DNA of 7,386 bases from an uncultured Saprospiraceae bacterium (GCA_937942405.1 CALDEN010000229.1:1-7386); one strand, 5' to 3'. Shown: positions 1-7,230, counted from the stretch's first letter. Made by a program: numbers and translations. Notes: generated from the sequence alone by a model not told the origin.

Positions 1-261
1 CTCTATCAAGATGACAACGATACCTATTCTTACGAAAGTGGAGACTGGTCAGAGAAACAACTTACAGTTATAGGTTCAAGCGATTCATTAACCATAAGCC
101 AAGCATCTAAAGGAAGCTACACTGGTGTCAAGACCTTTATACTGAACCTTAAGCACTTGCCATTTGAAGCAAAACAGCTGATCGTAGACGGTGTAGAATC
201 GAGTATAGATGGAGCGGTAACGGTACCTTCTGGTTTTGAAAAGCTGGAGATAAAATCGTAG
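1..261 (+). CDS. C-terminal fragment of a probable GH31 family glycosidase (alpha-glucosidase type)
   Basis: Frame 1 is open from the window edge to a TAG at 259-261 and gives the last 86 residues of a protein whose 5' part lies outside the window. The fragment begins LYQDDNDTYSYESGDWSE and later has KGSYTGVKTFILNL. This resembles the C-terminal beta-sandwich (DUF5110-type) of GH31 enzymes, which typically read LYEDDG-x-TYxYExGxYS and then KGSYPGM-R-F-x-I. GH31 enzymes hydrolyse alpha-glucosides or alpha-xylosides. The catalytic barrel and its aspartates are not in the window, so substrate and activity cannot be judged. No signal or sorting sequence is seen at the C terminus, which ends KLEIKS, so the protein is not a T9SS type A cargo. 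The family call rests only on this accessory domain. It is followed by a hairpin terminator. Confidence 0.72.
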   Translation, partial: LYQDDNDTYSYESGDWSEKQLTVIGSSDSLTISQASKGSYTGVKTFILNLKHLPFEAKQLIVDGVESSIDGAVTVPSGFEKLEIKS

Positions 262-289
262 AATGGATTAAAAGATAATTCAACATAAA

Positions 290-345
290 CTATATCCTCT
301 TGCTTAGCAACTATATTCAGCTAAGTACGAGGATATAGAATTTTT
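290..345 (+). terminator. Intrinsic terminator after the GH31-like gene
   Basis: A long hairpin starts 28 bases after the stop. CTATATCCTC (290-299) pairs with GAGGATATAG (329-338), and CTTAGC (303-308) pairs with GCTAAG (320-325). An internal 3+3 base bulge lies between the two stems and the loop is 11 bases. A short T-run (341-345) follows on the + strand. On the - strand only a weak T-stretch follows the stem, so termination of the convergent gene here is possible but less well supported. Confidence 0.8.
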
Positions 346-350
346 ATAGA

Positions 351-366
351 TTTGGCTAGAGCCAAA
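351..366. repeat. Small inverted repeat in the convergent intergenic gap
   Basis: TTTGGCT (351-357) and AGCCAAA (360-366) form a perfect inverted repeat around two bases; folded, this would be a 6-bp stem with a TAGA tetraloop. It lies between the + strand terminator and the stop of the - strand gene at 391, so it could help 3'-end formation of that gene. No T-run follows on either strand, so it is not called a terminator. Confidence 0.3.
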
Positions 367-390
367 ATAAGGGACGGGTCATTACAAATT

Positions 391-2835
391 TTAGTTCTTT
401 ATTACTTTAGATACACCACTATCCCCTTTGCCAGAAATGATTCGTATAAAATAGAGACCTTTAGTATAGCTCGATAGGTCTAGCAAATTACCACCTGTTT
501 TCAAATCTCCAAGTTCTATGATACTTCCATCTAAAGCCATGAGCTCATAACGATGTCCATCATTGGAATCCAGCCCATCTATCCATATTTCTCCAGAAGT
601 CGGATTAGGGTAAACATTAAAACTCAATGTTCCTATTGTCGAGCCACTACCTAATTTATCTATCCAAGCCAATGCATCATTTGTCCGAATCGGGAGATTG
701 TAATCAAAATAGATATCGGCATGACTGTATATCCGTGTATCTTCTGCGACATCATCCATCGGTTCTATGCGATACATAAATGCTCCTTGGCTCTCTGCCA
801 AGTTAGCCGTTGAATCTGGTAAATTTATATTCTCAAAAGTAACGACCAGTGTACGTTCGTTATAAAACTGAATATCTGCCTCGTGACTCGATCCTAAAAA
901 CTTAAACGTCCGTAAATCTAGATCTTCCGAAATCCTCGTTTCCAATCGCACTGTCTTAGCCGCAAACGTTCCGGTATTCTGAAAATCTATTTTATATAGC
1001 TGTGAATCTACTTTCGTAAAAAAAGTATCCTGTGCACTTATCGTATTATATACAGTCATCTGATTGGGATCATATGATGATAATATCCTGGAGCAATACG
1101 TATTAATATTAGAAGGTTCCTCACAAGAATCATCAAAATTCATCGAACTTATAATACAGACTTCGAGCTCATCCTCAGCCATGCAATCCACTTCTATTAC
1201 GACCTCTATCATCAGCTCCTCAAATAAATCCAAGGCAGGGATATCTAATTCATACATATTCCCTACACCTGTAGAATGAGAAACGGTCGCAGATTTAAAA
1301 ATCAGTTCATCCGGTAATTCTAAATTCAATGTCGAAGGTTCTGTAACTAATGAGCCTTCATTTACCAGACGGATATAATAAGTGCTTTCAAAGCATTTAC
1401 CCAAAGGTTCGGCAACTCCATATATCCCTACATAGTTACACTCATTGATAGCGGTGTAACCAACATCGAAGATAACTACTCCCGGCGATGTCGCATCGAA
1501 ATTCAAATCATCCGTACATAGCTCCCATAATTCGTCATTTACTCCAGACACATCTATGACACCTTCCCCTTGAGGTATCCCAAAGTCTACTTGCCCATCA
1601 TTAGTATAAATACTGATTACTCTATCGTCCGTATAACTTAACTGAATCAATCGATCTGGAAATCTTGTATCATCCATTCCGAGAGCACAGTCGCCGTCTT
1701 TATCTATATACAAGTCTCCTACGATGCTATTATCATAACCTGTAATACTCGATGTGTAATACACTTTATGCTCTGTTACAAAAAATAAACCGTCCCCATC
1801 TTTCTCCTGTACGATGTCTAGTATTTTTCCGATCTCATGATTTAGATTTTCGATCTGTACAGGATTAAAGTCATCCTCCGGCAATAATCTATAAAACAAG
1901 CCAGAAGCTAGCCATTCATCGTCATCATCATATAGATCACTGATCAAAAAGTACCCTGTATTATTAAAACCTTTCTTCATTCGGCCACCGGGCCCCTTAC
2001 CCATAAGAATGGGATCATCAGTAGAGTTAATGGTCGACCCATAAGTGTTAAACTCGCTAGTCCCCTCTTCAAATGAGTAGTAAATACTCCCATCAGGATT
2101 AATAATCGAATGAGCCAATACATTAAACGGAGCAGTATTAGCATCTGTAATCTCACCAAGATACTTGAAACTATATGACCAGTCAGTCAAATCCATCTGA
2201 TGATGTCCCAGATAAAAGGTTTCTGGCCCGAATGGATTCCTATAATAATAGAAATCTCCATACCAATGAAGTACATTTCCTATCTTAACAAAATCACTAT
2301 CTACAGGAACGCATTCGTTGCCGAGCTCTGTCCAAGTCGACCCTGCATCTGTACTATAAATCGATAAAGGCACTCCGTAATCAGTACAGCTAGACATGGT
2401 AATCAGTATAGAATCTCTGCCTATATAAAAAGGTTTGGAGTACATATAATTACCCCACCTCTGCAAGGTATTTTCCATCAATTGTACATTATCCAATGCA
2501 CCTTCAAACATTCCAAAATAACGTGTGGTGGCTGACTCCATTCTTACAATAGCTTGCCCCCAGTCATTCATATCAAATGTATCTCCATAGTCTAATGAAT
2601 CCTCTACCGTAACACCAGAAGGCAATACTACATTTAGCCATCCTGTACTCAGGTCATGTACCTTAAAATAGCCACCTCCTGCTACATACAACATCCCGTC
2701 ATGGTATTTAACATCTTGAATTTGAATATCATCAGGCAGCCCCTCTAATTCATAAAGGGCTAAATTCTGAGAAACTATATATGTAAAATTGAGAAGCAGC
2801 AAAAAACTAAGTAGTTGAATTCGTTGTGTTTTCAT
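391..2835 (-). CDS. Secreted T9SS type A cargo protein with Asp-box/propeller-like region and DUF7619-like domain
   Basis: The product is 814 residues from the ATG at 2835 and is probably exported by Sec and then T9SS. This start was chosen because it directly gives a signal peptide, MKTQRIQLLSFLLLLNFTY, with likely cleavage near residue 23. In-frame ATGs at 2844 and 2883 only add residues in front of it, and no Shine-Dalgarno site helps decide. Residues about 25-365 look like a beta-rich, possibly propeller fold with one clear Asp box, STDAGSTW (161-168), as in sialidase/BNR proteins. Residues about 372-430 begin GDLYIDKDGDC, a motif common at the start of SdrD-B/prealbumin-like domains. Residues about 585-725 match the DUF7619 pattern: SYDPN, IDFQNTGTFAA, INLPDS, IYFDYNLPIRTN. 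Residues about 738-814 are the T9SS type A sorting domain (YPNPTSGEI, then KGLYFIRI and a C-terminal VIKN). No catalytic residues of a sialidase are recognisable, so the function is unknown. It is divergent from the next T9SS gene. The domain calls are by eye. Confidence 0.88.
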   Translation of the reverse strand: MKTQRIQLLSFLLLLNFTYIVSQNLALYELEGLPDDIQIQDVKYHDGMLYVAGGGYFKVHDLSTGWLNVVLPSGVTVEDSLDYGDTFDMNDWGQAIVRMESATTRYFGMFEGALDNVQLMENTLQRWGNYMYSKPFYIGRDSILITMSSCTDYGVPLSIYSTDAGSTWTELGNECVPVDSDFVKIGNVLHWYGDFYYYRNPFGPETFYLGHHQMDLTDWSYSFKYLGEITDANTAPFNVLAHSIINPDGSIYYSFEEGTSEFNTYGSTINSTDDPILMGKGPGGRMKKGFNNTGYFLISDLYDDDDEWLASGLFYRLLPEDDFNPVQIENLNHEIGKILDIVQEKDGDGLFFVTEHKVYYTSSITGYDNSIVGDLYIDKDGDCALGMDDTRFPDRLIQLSYTDDRVISIYTNDGQVDFGIPQGEGVIDVSGVNDELWELCTDDLNFDATSPGVVIFDVGYTAINECNYVGIYGVAEPLGKCFESTYYIRLVNEGSLVTEPSTLNLELPDELIFKSATVSHSTGVGNMYELDIPALDLFEELMIEVVIEVDCMAEDELEVCIISSMNFDDSCEEPSNINTYCSRILSSYDPNQMTVYNTISAQDTFFTKVDSQLYKIDFQNTGTFAAKTVRLETRISEDLDLRTFKFLGSSHEADIQFYNERTLVVTFENINLPDSTANLAESQGAFMYRIEPMDDVAEDTRIYSHADIYFDYNLPIRTNDALAWIDKLGSGSTIGTLSFNVYPNPTSGEIWIDGLDSNDGHRYELMALDGSIIELGDLKTGGNLLDLSSYTKGLYFIRIISGKGDSGVSKVIKN

Positions 2836-3297
2836 GATGATCATATTAATTAAACAATTACTAATAATACAACAATCTCTCATAGCTCAAGTTAGCGAAG
2901 AAGACAATAAGCGATTTTCAATAAACTTAGCTGTCGATAAATAAAAGACTAGAATATGTCAGAATTACAATTATTCATTTAATGAGATTTGAAAATTACC
3001 ATGTAGCAAAACCCTATCTTAGGCCTAATCCACATTAACATACTAAGACCACAAAAACGGCAAATAAATATCATCTAAGGACAAAAATTTAGCCCCTCTT
3101 GTTAAACATAGAACACTGCTTCTATTGACCTTAGATATATGTAATCTCACTTGTTAAAATCATAAATAAAAGACTGAATTATTAGGAATTAAAAATCATT
3201 TTTCACTACCTTACTCAAATAGAATAGCTAATCATTTGGGCCCTAAAATTACCTCTATGGTGATTAGTATTTCAACAAAAAATTAAACCTAAATGAT
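2836..3297. other. Divergent intergenic region between the two T9SS genes
   Basis: These 462 A/T-rich bases separate the start codons of two divergent secreted-protein genes and presumably hold both promoters and leaders. I found no ORF of useful length; the longest ATG ORF I noticed (from about 2981, + strand) is 18 codons. I saw no tRNA-like or riboswitch-like structure and no clean TAnnTTTG -7 box on either strand. What is visible is a 14-base direct repeat (2937-2950 and 3162-3175), a second short repeat CTTGTTAAA (3098-3106 and 3150-3158) and a 10-base palindrome TTAGGCCTAA (3019-3028). The leader of the + strand gene just before 3298 is A-rich, as is common for Bacteroidota start regions. 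Confidence 0.6.
2937..3175. repeat. 14-base direct repeat pair in the divergent promoter region
   Basis: ATAAATAAAAGACT occurs at 2937-2950 and again at 3162-3175, 225 bases apart and in the same orientation. Both copies are followed by a similar AGAAT/GAAT sequence. The motif is A-rich, so chance is not excluded, but two copies inside one 462-base noncoding gap could mark a shared regulator site. Confidence 0.4.
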
Positions 3298-5769
3298 ATG
3301 AAAAAAAATCTAACTCTTTTACTATTTACTTTCCTTACAATCGGCATTTATGCCCAAGATTCCTGTAGTTCTGCAATAATGCTCAACGTTTCGGGCAACT
3401 GTAATCCACAGACCTACGATACCAGCAGTTTAACAGAATCCGGAATCACCCCTGTTCCAGACTGTGGATTTTCATCGAATCCAAGAGATGCATGGTTTAG
3501 TTTTACCGTAGGATCATCTGGAAATTTCATTGCTGAAACCTCTCAAATAACAGGTGGAATTACAGACATGGTCTTACAAGCATATACTGGAACTTGTGGC
3601 AATCTTACCCGAGTGGAATGCGATGATGACGGTGGAATTGGTTCTCACTCATTATTAAACATCAGCATAACACCTGGTACAATTATCTACTTACGTGCTT
3701 TTTCTTATGCTAATTCATCAATTGGAGAATTTGGGCTATGTGTTTATGAGCTTAATTTACTTGCTGCAGATAATTGTGCTGATGCTGTAAATCTACCAGT
3801 AGGATCAGAATGTGAAGTTTCTACAATTAATAATTTTGGATCTGCATCTGGTGATGGTGTAAATAGCTGTATAGGAACAAGCACGATTGATTCCTGGGCA
3901 CAAGTGATCGTTCCTAGTAGTGGTAACTTAATTATAGAAACCAAATTTGTCACTAGTGGAATTAGTGACATGCTCATGCAAGTTTATGAGGGAAGCTGCT
4001 CTAATCTAACAACTATAGAATGTGATGATGACGGAGGAGATGGAGCTCAGAGTTATGTTTTACTAATTGGTAGGACACCAGGCGAGACCTTATACATACA
4101 ACTTTCTGCTTACTGGGGAGATACAGGTATTTTCGGAATATGTGCTTATGAGCCCATTTATGAAAATACAGATCTATGTAGTACTGCTCAAGAGATCGTT
4201 GTGACTGATGAATGTCAGATTCAAACAATTGATTTTTCATTGGCATCTCCTTCAAATACTGGATTCTTTAGTTGTATTCCTGCAAATTTTAAAGATACTT
4301 GGTTAAGCTTTTCTGTCCCTTCAAGCGGGAATGTTTTTATCGAAACTAGATCTATTGGCAATGGATTAGAAGATATGGTTATTCAAGCTTTTAGCGGCGA
4401 TTGTAACAACTTGTCACAAGTTCAATGTGATGATAATACAGGCGTCGATCTACACAGTCTACTCTTTTTACAAAATCGAACACCGGGAGAAACAATATAT
4501 CTTCAAGTATCTTCGTATGATGATCTTGATGAATTTGGTATTTGTATTTATGAACCTATTTTAAATGACGGGGATCTATGCAGTACATCTCTAGACCTAA
4601 GTGTCAATACGGAATGCCAATATTCAAGACATGATAATTCCGGATTTTATAGTTCTTATCAGATTCCAGGATTTTCATGCAATTCTACAGAATCCCCTGA
4701 CATCTGGTTTACGTTCACAATGCCTAGTAATGGAGTTGTCGATATTAATGTAGCCAAAGTAACGGGAGGAATGGAAAACATCAAAGCCCAAGTTTATACT
4801 GGTGAGTGTAATAATTTATCTCCACAAGAATGTAGACCATCTGGAACAGATGATGACATAATTACACTAAAACATTCTGATCAGCCAGGACAGGTGGTAT
4901 ACATAAGAGTTGCCTCACAAGATTTAGGCTCTACCGGAGCATTTGATATCTGTGTATATGAAAGTGATCCAATACCCGGAGATATCTGTATTGATGCCAT
5001 ATATATTTCTCCTGTGGAAACGTGTATTCCCAGAATCTTCAATAATGATGGGGCTTCCAATTCGATGGATGGTAGTTTCCTGAATTGCGGAATTCAAGGT
5101 TTAGGTTATGACAACTGGTTTGAGACCACGATTCCTCCAAGTGGAGATGTAATTATAGAGACAACTTACGTCACTGATAGTGATGTTATTGATCACGTAT
5201 TACAAGTATATTCTGGCGATTGTACATTATTAGAATATATCGATTGTAACGATGATGGCGGTTCAGGAAGTACTTCTTTAGTAACATTGACCAATAGAAC
5301 TCCGGGAGAGACAATATACTTTGAAGTGCAAGAATATGGAAGTAATGCTTTTGGAGATTTTGGGGTATGTGTTTATGATGCTTCTGCAATAGATGCAGAT
5401 AATGACGGATGGTCTATCGTAGATGATTGCGATGATACAAATTCTACTATTTATCCTGGAGCTGAAGAAATCTTAGATAATGACATCGATGAAGATTGTG
5501 ACGGATCTGACTTATCTGCTTTACATGAAATAGCAGGATCTACCATTAATATATTCCCTAATCCAACTACTGGATTAGTGTATATCGAAAATAACGAGAA
5601 TCGCAACCTGGTTTTCTATCTATATGATATGACAGGTAAGAAACTATCTACCGGAAAATTATCAAACTCAATAGATTTAACCGATTATCAAAATGGTATT
5701 TATACCATAATTATAGAAGACTCTAAATCCAAAGAACGGATTCACGAAAAAGTAATTCTACAGAATTAA
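3298..5769 (+). CDS. Secreted T9SS type A cargo protein with five PPC-like repeats and a MopE-like motif
   Basis: The product is 823 residues and probably cell-surface or extracellular. A signal peptide, MKKNLTLLLFTFLTIGIYAQ, ends near residue 20 and supports the ATG at 3298. The leader is A-rich without a Shine-Dalgarno site. Five tandem repeats follow at about 21-150, 158-285, 292-419, 426-555 and 562-693. Each runs D-x-C-x-x-A, then DxWFxFxxPxSGN, then a YxGxCxxLxxxxCDDDGG loop, then TPGETxYxxV and a final FGxCVYE. The pattern resembles bacterial pre-peptidase C-terminal (PPC) beta-sandwiches, whose acidic loop may bind calcium. Residues about 699-736 (DADNDGW, DCDD, YPGAEE, IDEDCDG) match the MopE-type putative metal-binding motif. 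Residues about 750-823 are the T9SS type A domain (FPNPTTG, YQNGIYTIII, VILQN). Every repeat has six cysteines, 30 of the 32 in the protein; the other two are in the MopE-like motif. No protease or other catalytic domain is seen, so a binding, adhesive or structural role is inferred, not shown. Confidence 0.9.
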   Translation: MKKNLTLLLFTFLTIGIYAQDSCSSAIMLNVSGNCNPQTYDTSSLTESGITPVPDCGFSSNPRDAWFSFTVGSSGNFIAETSQITGGITDMVLQAYTGTCGNLTRVECDDDGGIGSHSLLNISITPGTIIYLRAFSYANSSIGEFGLCVYELNLLAADNCADAVNLPVGSECEVSTINNFGSASGDGVNSCIGTSTIDSWAQVIVPSSGNLIIETKFVTSGISDMLMQVYEGSCSNLTTIECDDDGGDGAQSYVLLIGRTPGETLYIQLSAYWGDTGIFGICAYEPIYENTDLCSTAQEIVVTDECQIQTIDFSLASPSNTGFFSCIPANFKDTWLSFSVPSSGNVFIETRSIGNGLEDMVIQAFSGDCNNLSQVQCDDNTGVDLHSLLFLQNRTPGETIYLQVSSYDDLDEFGICIYEPILNDGDLCSTSLDLSVNTECQYSRHDNSGFYSSYQIPGFSCNSTESPDIWFTFTMPSNGVVDINVAKVTGGMENIKAQVYTGECNNLSPQECRPSGTDDDIITLKHSDQPGQVVYIRVASQDLGSTGAFDICVYESDPIPGDICIDAIYISPVETCIPRIFNNDGASNSMDGSFLNCGIQGLGYDNWFETTIPPSGDVIIETTYVTDSDVIDHVLQVYSGDCTLLEYIDCNDDGGSGSTSLVTLTNRTPGETIYFEVQEYGSNAFGDFGVCVYDASAIDADNDGWSIVDDCDDTNSTIYPGAEEILDNDIDEDCDGSDLSALHEIAGSTINIFPNPTTGLVYIENNENRNLVFYLYDMTGKKLSTGKLSNSIDLTDYQNGIYTIIIEDSKSKERIHEKVILQN
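3358..5376 (+). repeat. Five tandem ~135-residue coding repeats
   Basis: The repeat units lie at about 3358-3747, 3769-4152, 4171-4554, 4573-4962 and 4981-5376. First cysteines are at residues 23, 160, 294, 428 and 564, so the period is 134-137 residues. The units are clear at protein level but well diverged in DNA, which suggests an old duplication kept under selection rather than a recent expansion. Unit 4 lacks the CDDDGG-type acidic loop and reads CRPSGTDDD instead. Confidence 0.88.
5392..5505 (+). other. MopE-like Asp-rich putative metal-binding motif (within the repeat protein)
   Basis: Residues 699-736 of the repeat protein read DADNDGW, then DCDDTNS, then IYPGAEEILDN and IDEDCDG. This is the spacing of the short motif found in the copper protein MopE and, often in isolation, in many secreted bacterial proteins. 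It contains many aspartates and the only two cysteines (711 and 734) outside the five repeats. It sits between the last repeat and the sorting domain. Metal identity is not known; calcium is as plausible as copper. Confidence 0.75.
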
Positions 5770-5774
5770 ATTTA

Positions 5775-5803
5775 AAAAGGCGGACCAAAATGGTCCGCCT
5801 TTT
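5775..5803. terminator. Bidirectional intrinsic terminator between convergent genes
   Basis: AAAAGGCGGACCA (5775-5787) and TGGTCCGCCTTTT (5791-5803) form a perfect 13-bp stem with a three-base AAA loop. The A-run on one side and T-run on the other give a T-tract after the G/C-rich stem in both directions. It lies 6 bases after the stop of the + strand repeat protein and 25 bases beyond the stop of the - strand scoB, so it probably serves both. Confidence 0.93.
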
Positions 5804-5827
5804 CTATTAATGTTGTTTTTTTTTGTT

Positions 5828-6481
5828 TTACAATTTCATCTCCGGCACATCTCCATCGACGACTAATGTCCCTGCGGTAGCCGCTTCTATATCTGCTACA
5901 GATACACCAGGTGCTCGCTCTATTAGATAGAAGGCATTGTCTTTTACCTCGAGTACTGCCATATTGGTTACGATACGAGTCACACAGTTTACACCTGTCA
6001 GTGGTAGAGAGCATTTTTCTAGTAGCTTAGACTCTCCTCTTTTGTTGGTATGCATCATGGCGACGATGATATTTTCTGCAGAGGCAACGAGGTCCATAGC
6101 ACCGCCCATTCCTTTGACCATACGGCCTGGGATTTTCCAGTTGGCGATGTCACCGTTCTGAGCAACTTCCATTGCTCCTAGCACGGTGAGTTGTACGTGC
6201 TTCCCTCTGATCATCGCAAAACTCGTTGCCGAATCAAAATAAGTCGCTCCAGGAAGAGCAGTAATTGTTTGCTTTCCAGCATTGATCAGATCGGCATCTT
6301 CCTCTCCTTCAAACGGGAATGGGCCCATACCCAGAATGCCGTTTTCGGACTGAAACTCTACATCTATCCCTTCCGGAATATGATTAGCCACTAGGGTAGG
6401 TATTCCTATCCCTAAGTTTACATACCAGTTGTTTTGTAATTCCTGAGCGATTCTTTGAGCGATTTGATCTTTAGATAACAT
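5828..6481 (-). CDS. scoB: 3-oxoacid CoA-transferase subunit B (succinyl-CoA:acetoacetate type)
   Basis: This 217-residue protein is the beta subunit of a family I CoA-transferase and should act in the cytoplasm, moving CoA between succinate and acetoacetate as an A2B2 or similar complex with ScoA. The family I signature FQSENGILG (43-51) is present with the catalytic glutamate at residue 46, which forms the glutamyl-CoA thioester in this family. Also typical are VNLGIGIPTLVA (21-32), KIPGRMVKGMGGAMDLV (116-132) and the length. The ATG at 6481 is 11 bases past the stop of scoA, so the two are co-transcribed and probably translationally linked. The C terminus (VPEMKL) is intact. Sequences of AtoA and PcaJ (3-oxoadipate transferase) are close, so acceptor specificity is inferred. 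The sequence is visibly more G/C-rich than the neighbouring T9SS gene, fitting a core metabolic gene. Confidence 0.94.
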   Translation of the reverse strand: MLSKDQIAQRIAQELQNNWYVNLGIGIPTLVANHIPEGIDVEFQSENGILGMGPFPFEGEEDADLINAGKQTITALPGATYFDSATSFAMIRGKHVQLTVLGAMEVAQNGDIANWKIPGRMVKGMGGAMDLVASAENIIVAMMHTNKRGESKLLEKCSLPLTGVNCVTRIVTNMAVLEVKDNAFYLIERAPGVSVADIEAATAGTLVVDGDVPEMKL

Positions 6482-6492
6482 GGGACTAGGTA

Positions 6493-7197
6493 TTATGATT
6501 TTGATCGAGTAGTGACTCTTTCTATTCTTTTTTGATAATCGGTTCCTTGGAAGATGCGTTGTACAAAGACTCCAGGAGTATGTATCTGATTGGGATCTAA
6601 CTCTCCTGCTGGTACGAGGATCTCCACCTCTGCCACCGTAATCTTTCCAGCCATAGCCATCAATGGATTGAAATTTTTGGCTGTAGCCTTATAGATCAGA
6701 TTACCGGCAGTATCCCCTTTCCATGCTTTGACAAATGCAAAGTCCGCATGTAGAGCCGCTTCTAAAATATGCGGCTTACCATCAAACACTCGGACTTCTT
6801 TTCCCTCAGCCACCTCCGTACCATAACCAGCTGGAGTATAAAATGCAGGTATTCCTGCCCCACCAGCTCGACATCGCTCAGCAAGAGAACCCTGAGGAAT
6901 GAGATCGACTTCTAGCTCACCAGATAACATCTGCCGCTCAAATTCATCGTTCTCCCCGACATAGGACGAAATCATTTTTTTGATCTGTTTTCCTTGTAAG
7001 AGTAATCCCAGTCCAAAATCATCGACTCCTGCATTATTACTTATACAAGTGAGCCCAGTAATCCCTCGATTCACCATTTCACTGATGCTGTTTTCAGGAA
7101 TACCACAGAGTCCGAAACCACCGACCATAAAGGTCATGTCATTCTGAACACCTTCCAATGCGATTTTGGCATCAGCCACAAGCTTATTAAGTGCCAT
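6493..7197 (-). CDS. scoA: 3-oxoacid CoA-transferase subunit A (succinyl-CoA:acetoacetate type)
   Basis: This 234-residue protein is the alpha, CoA-binding subunit partnering ScoB. The family signature is visible as MVGGFGLCGIPE (24-35). Other family features are ISNNAGVDDFGLGLLL (52-67), IPQGSLAERCRAGGAGIPAF (100-119) and TPAGYGTEVAEG (121-132). Length is normal and no key residue appears lost. The ATG at 7197 starts a complete N terminus (MALNKLVADA), and a Bacteroidota -7 box lies 22-29 bases upstream, giving a very short leader. As first gene of the scoA-scoB operon it would supply ketone-body or acetoacetate use, or CoA recycling in branched-chain and aromatic amino-acid breakdown. A 3-oxoadipate or butyrate-acetoacetate transferase role is the main alternative. 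Confidence 0.94.
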   Translation of the reverse strand: MALNKLVADAKIALEGVQNDMTFMVGGFGLCGIPENSISEMVNRGITGLTCISNNAGVDDFGLGLLLQGKQIKKMISSYVGENDEFERQMLSGELEVDLIPQGSLAERCRAGGAGIPAFYTPAGYGTEVAEGKEVRVFDGKPHILEAALHADFAFVKAWKGDTAGNLIYKATAKNFNPLMAMAGKITVAEVEILVPAGELDPNQIHTPGVFVQRIFQGTDYQKRIERVTTRSKS

Positions 7198-7218
7198 AAT
7201 TAGTACTTTACTATTTTA

Positions 7219-7226
7219 CAAATATA
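7219..7226 (-). promoter_or_regulatory. Putative Bacteroidota -7 promoter box for scoAB
   Basis: On the - strand this reads TATATTTG, a full match to TAnnTTTG, the -7 element used by the primary sigma factor of Bacteroidota. About 18-21 bases further upstream is a run of four T, a weak candidate for the -33 element (usually containing TTG). Transcription would begin roughly 10-20 bases before the scoA ATG. Confidence 0.6.
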
Positions 7227-7230
7227 GACC

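Noticed and set aside
1064..1279. 71-residue + strand reading frame, Ser-rich, antisense to the propeller/DUF7619-like protein
   Set aside because: The Ser-rich composition follows from the complement of the real coding strand; there is no start signal or recognisable motif.
2836..2883. N-terminal extension to the ATG at 2883 for the - strand T9SS protein
   Set aside because: The extra residues (MRDCCIISNCLINMII) would precede an otherwise complete signal peptide that begins at the ATG at 2835.
3019..3028. Perfect 10-base palindrome TTAGGCCTAA in the intergenic region
   Set aside because: A palindrome this short is expected by chance in several kilobases and has no promoter context that I can see.
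3744..4255. Two - strand reading frames of 77 and 80 residues inside the repeat-protein gene
   Set aside because: They lie antisense to well-supported repeat domains, show no family features and are shadows.
3358..5376. Regularly spaced repeats as a possible CRISPR or mobile-element array
   Set aside because: The ~400-bp periodicity is coding repeats of one protein domain; there are no short identical repeats with spacers, no terminal inverted repeats and no transposase.
5772..6014. 80-residue - strand reading frame overlapping the end of scoB and the terminator
   Set aside because: It is a different frame of the scoB coding strand, has a basic/cysteine-rich shadow composition, and runs through the bidirectional terminator.
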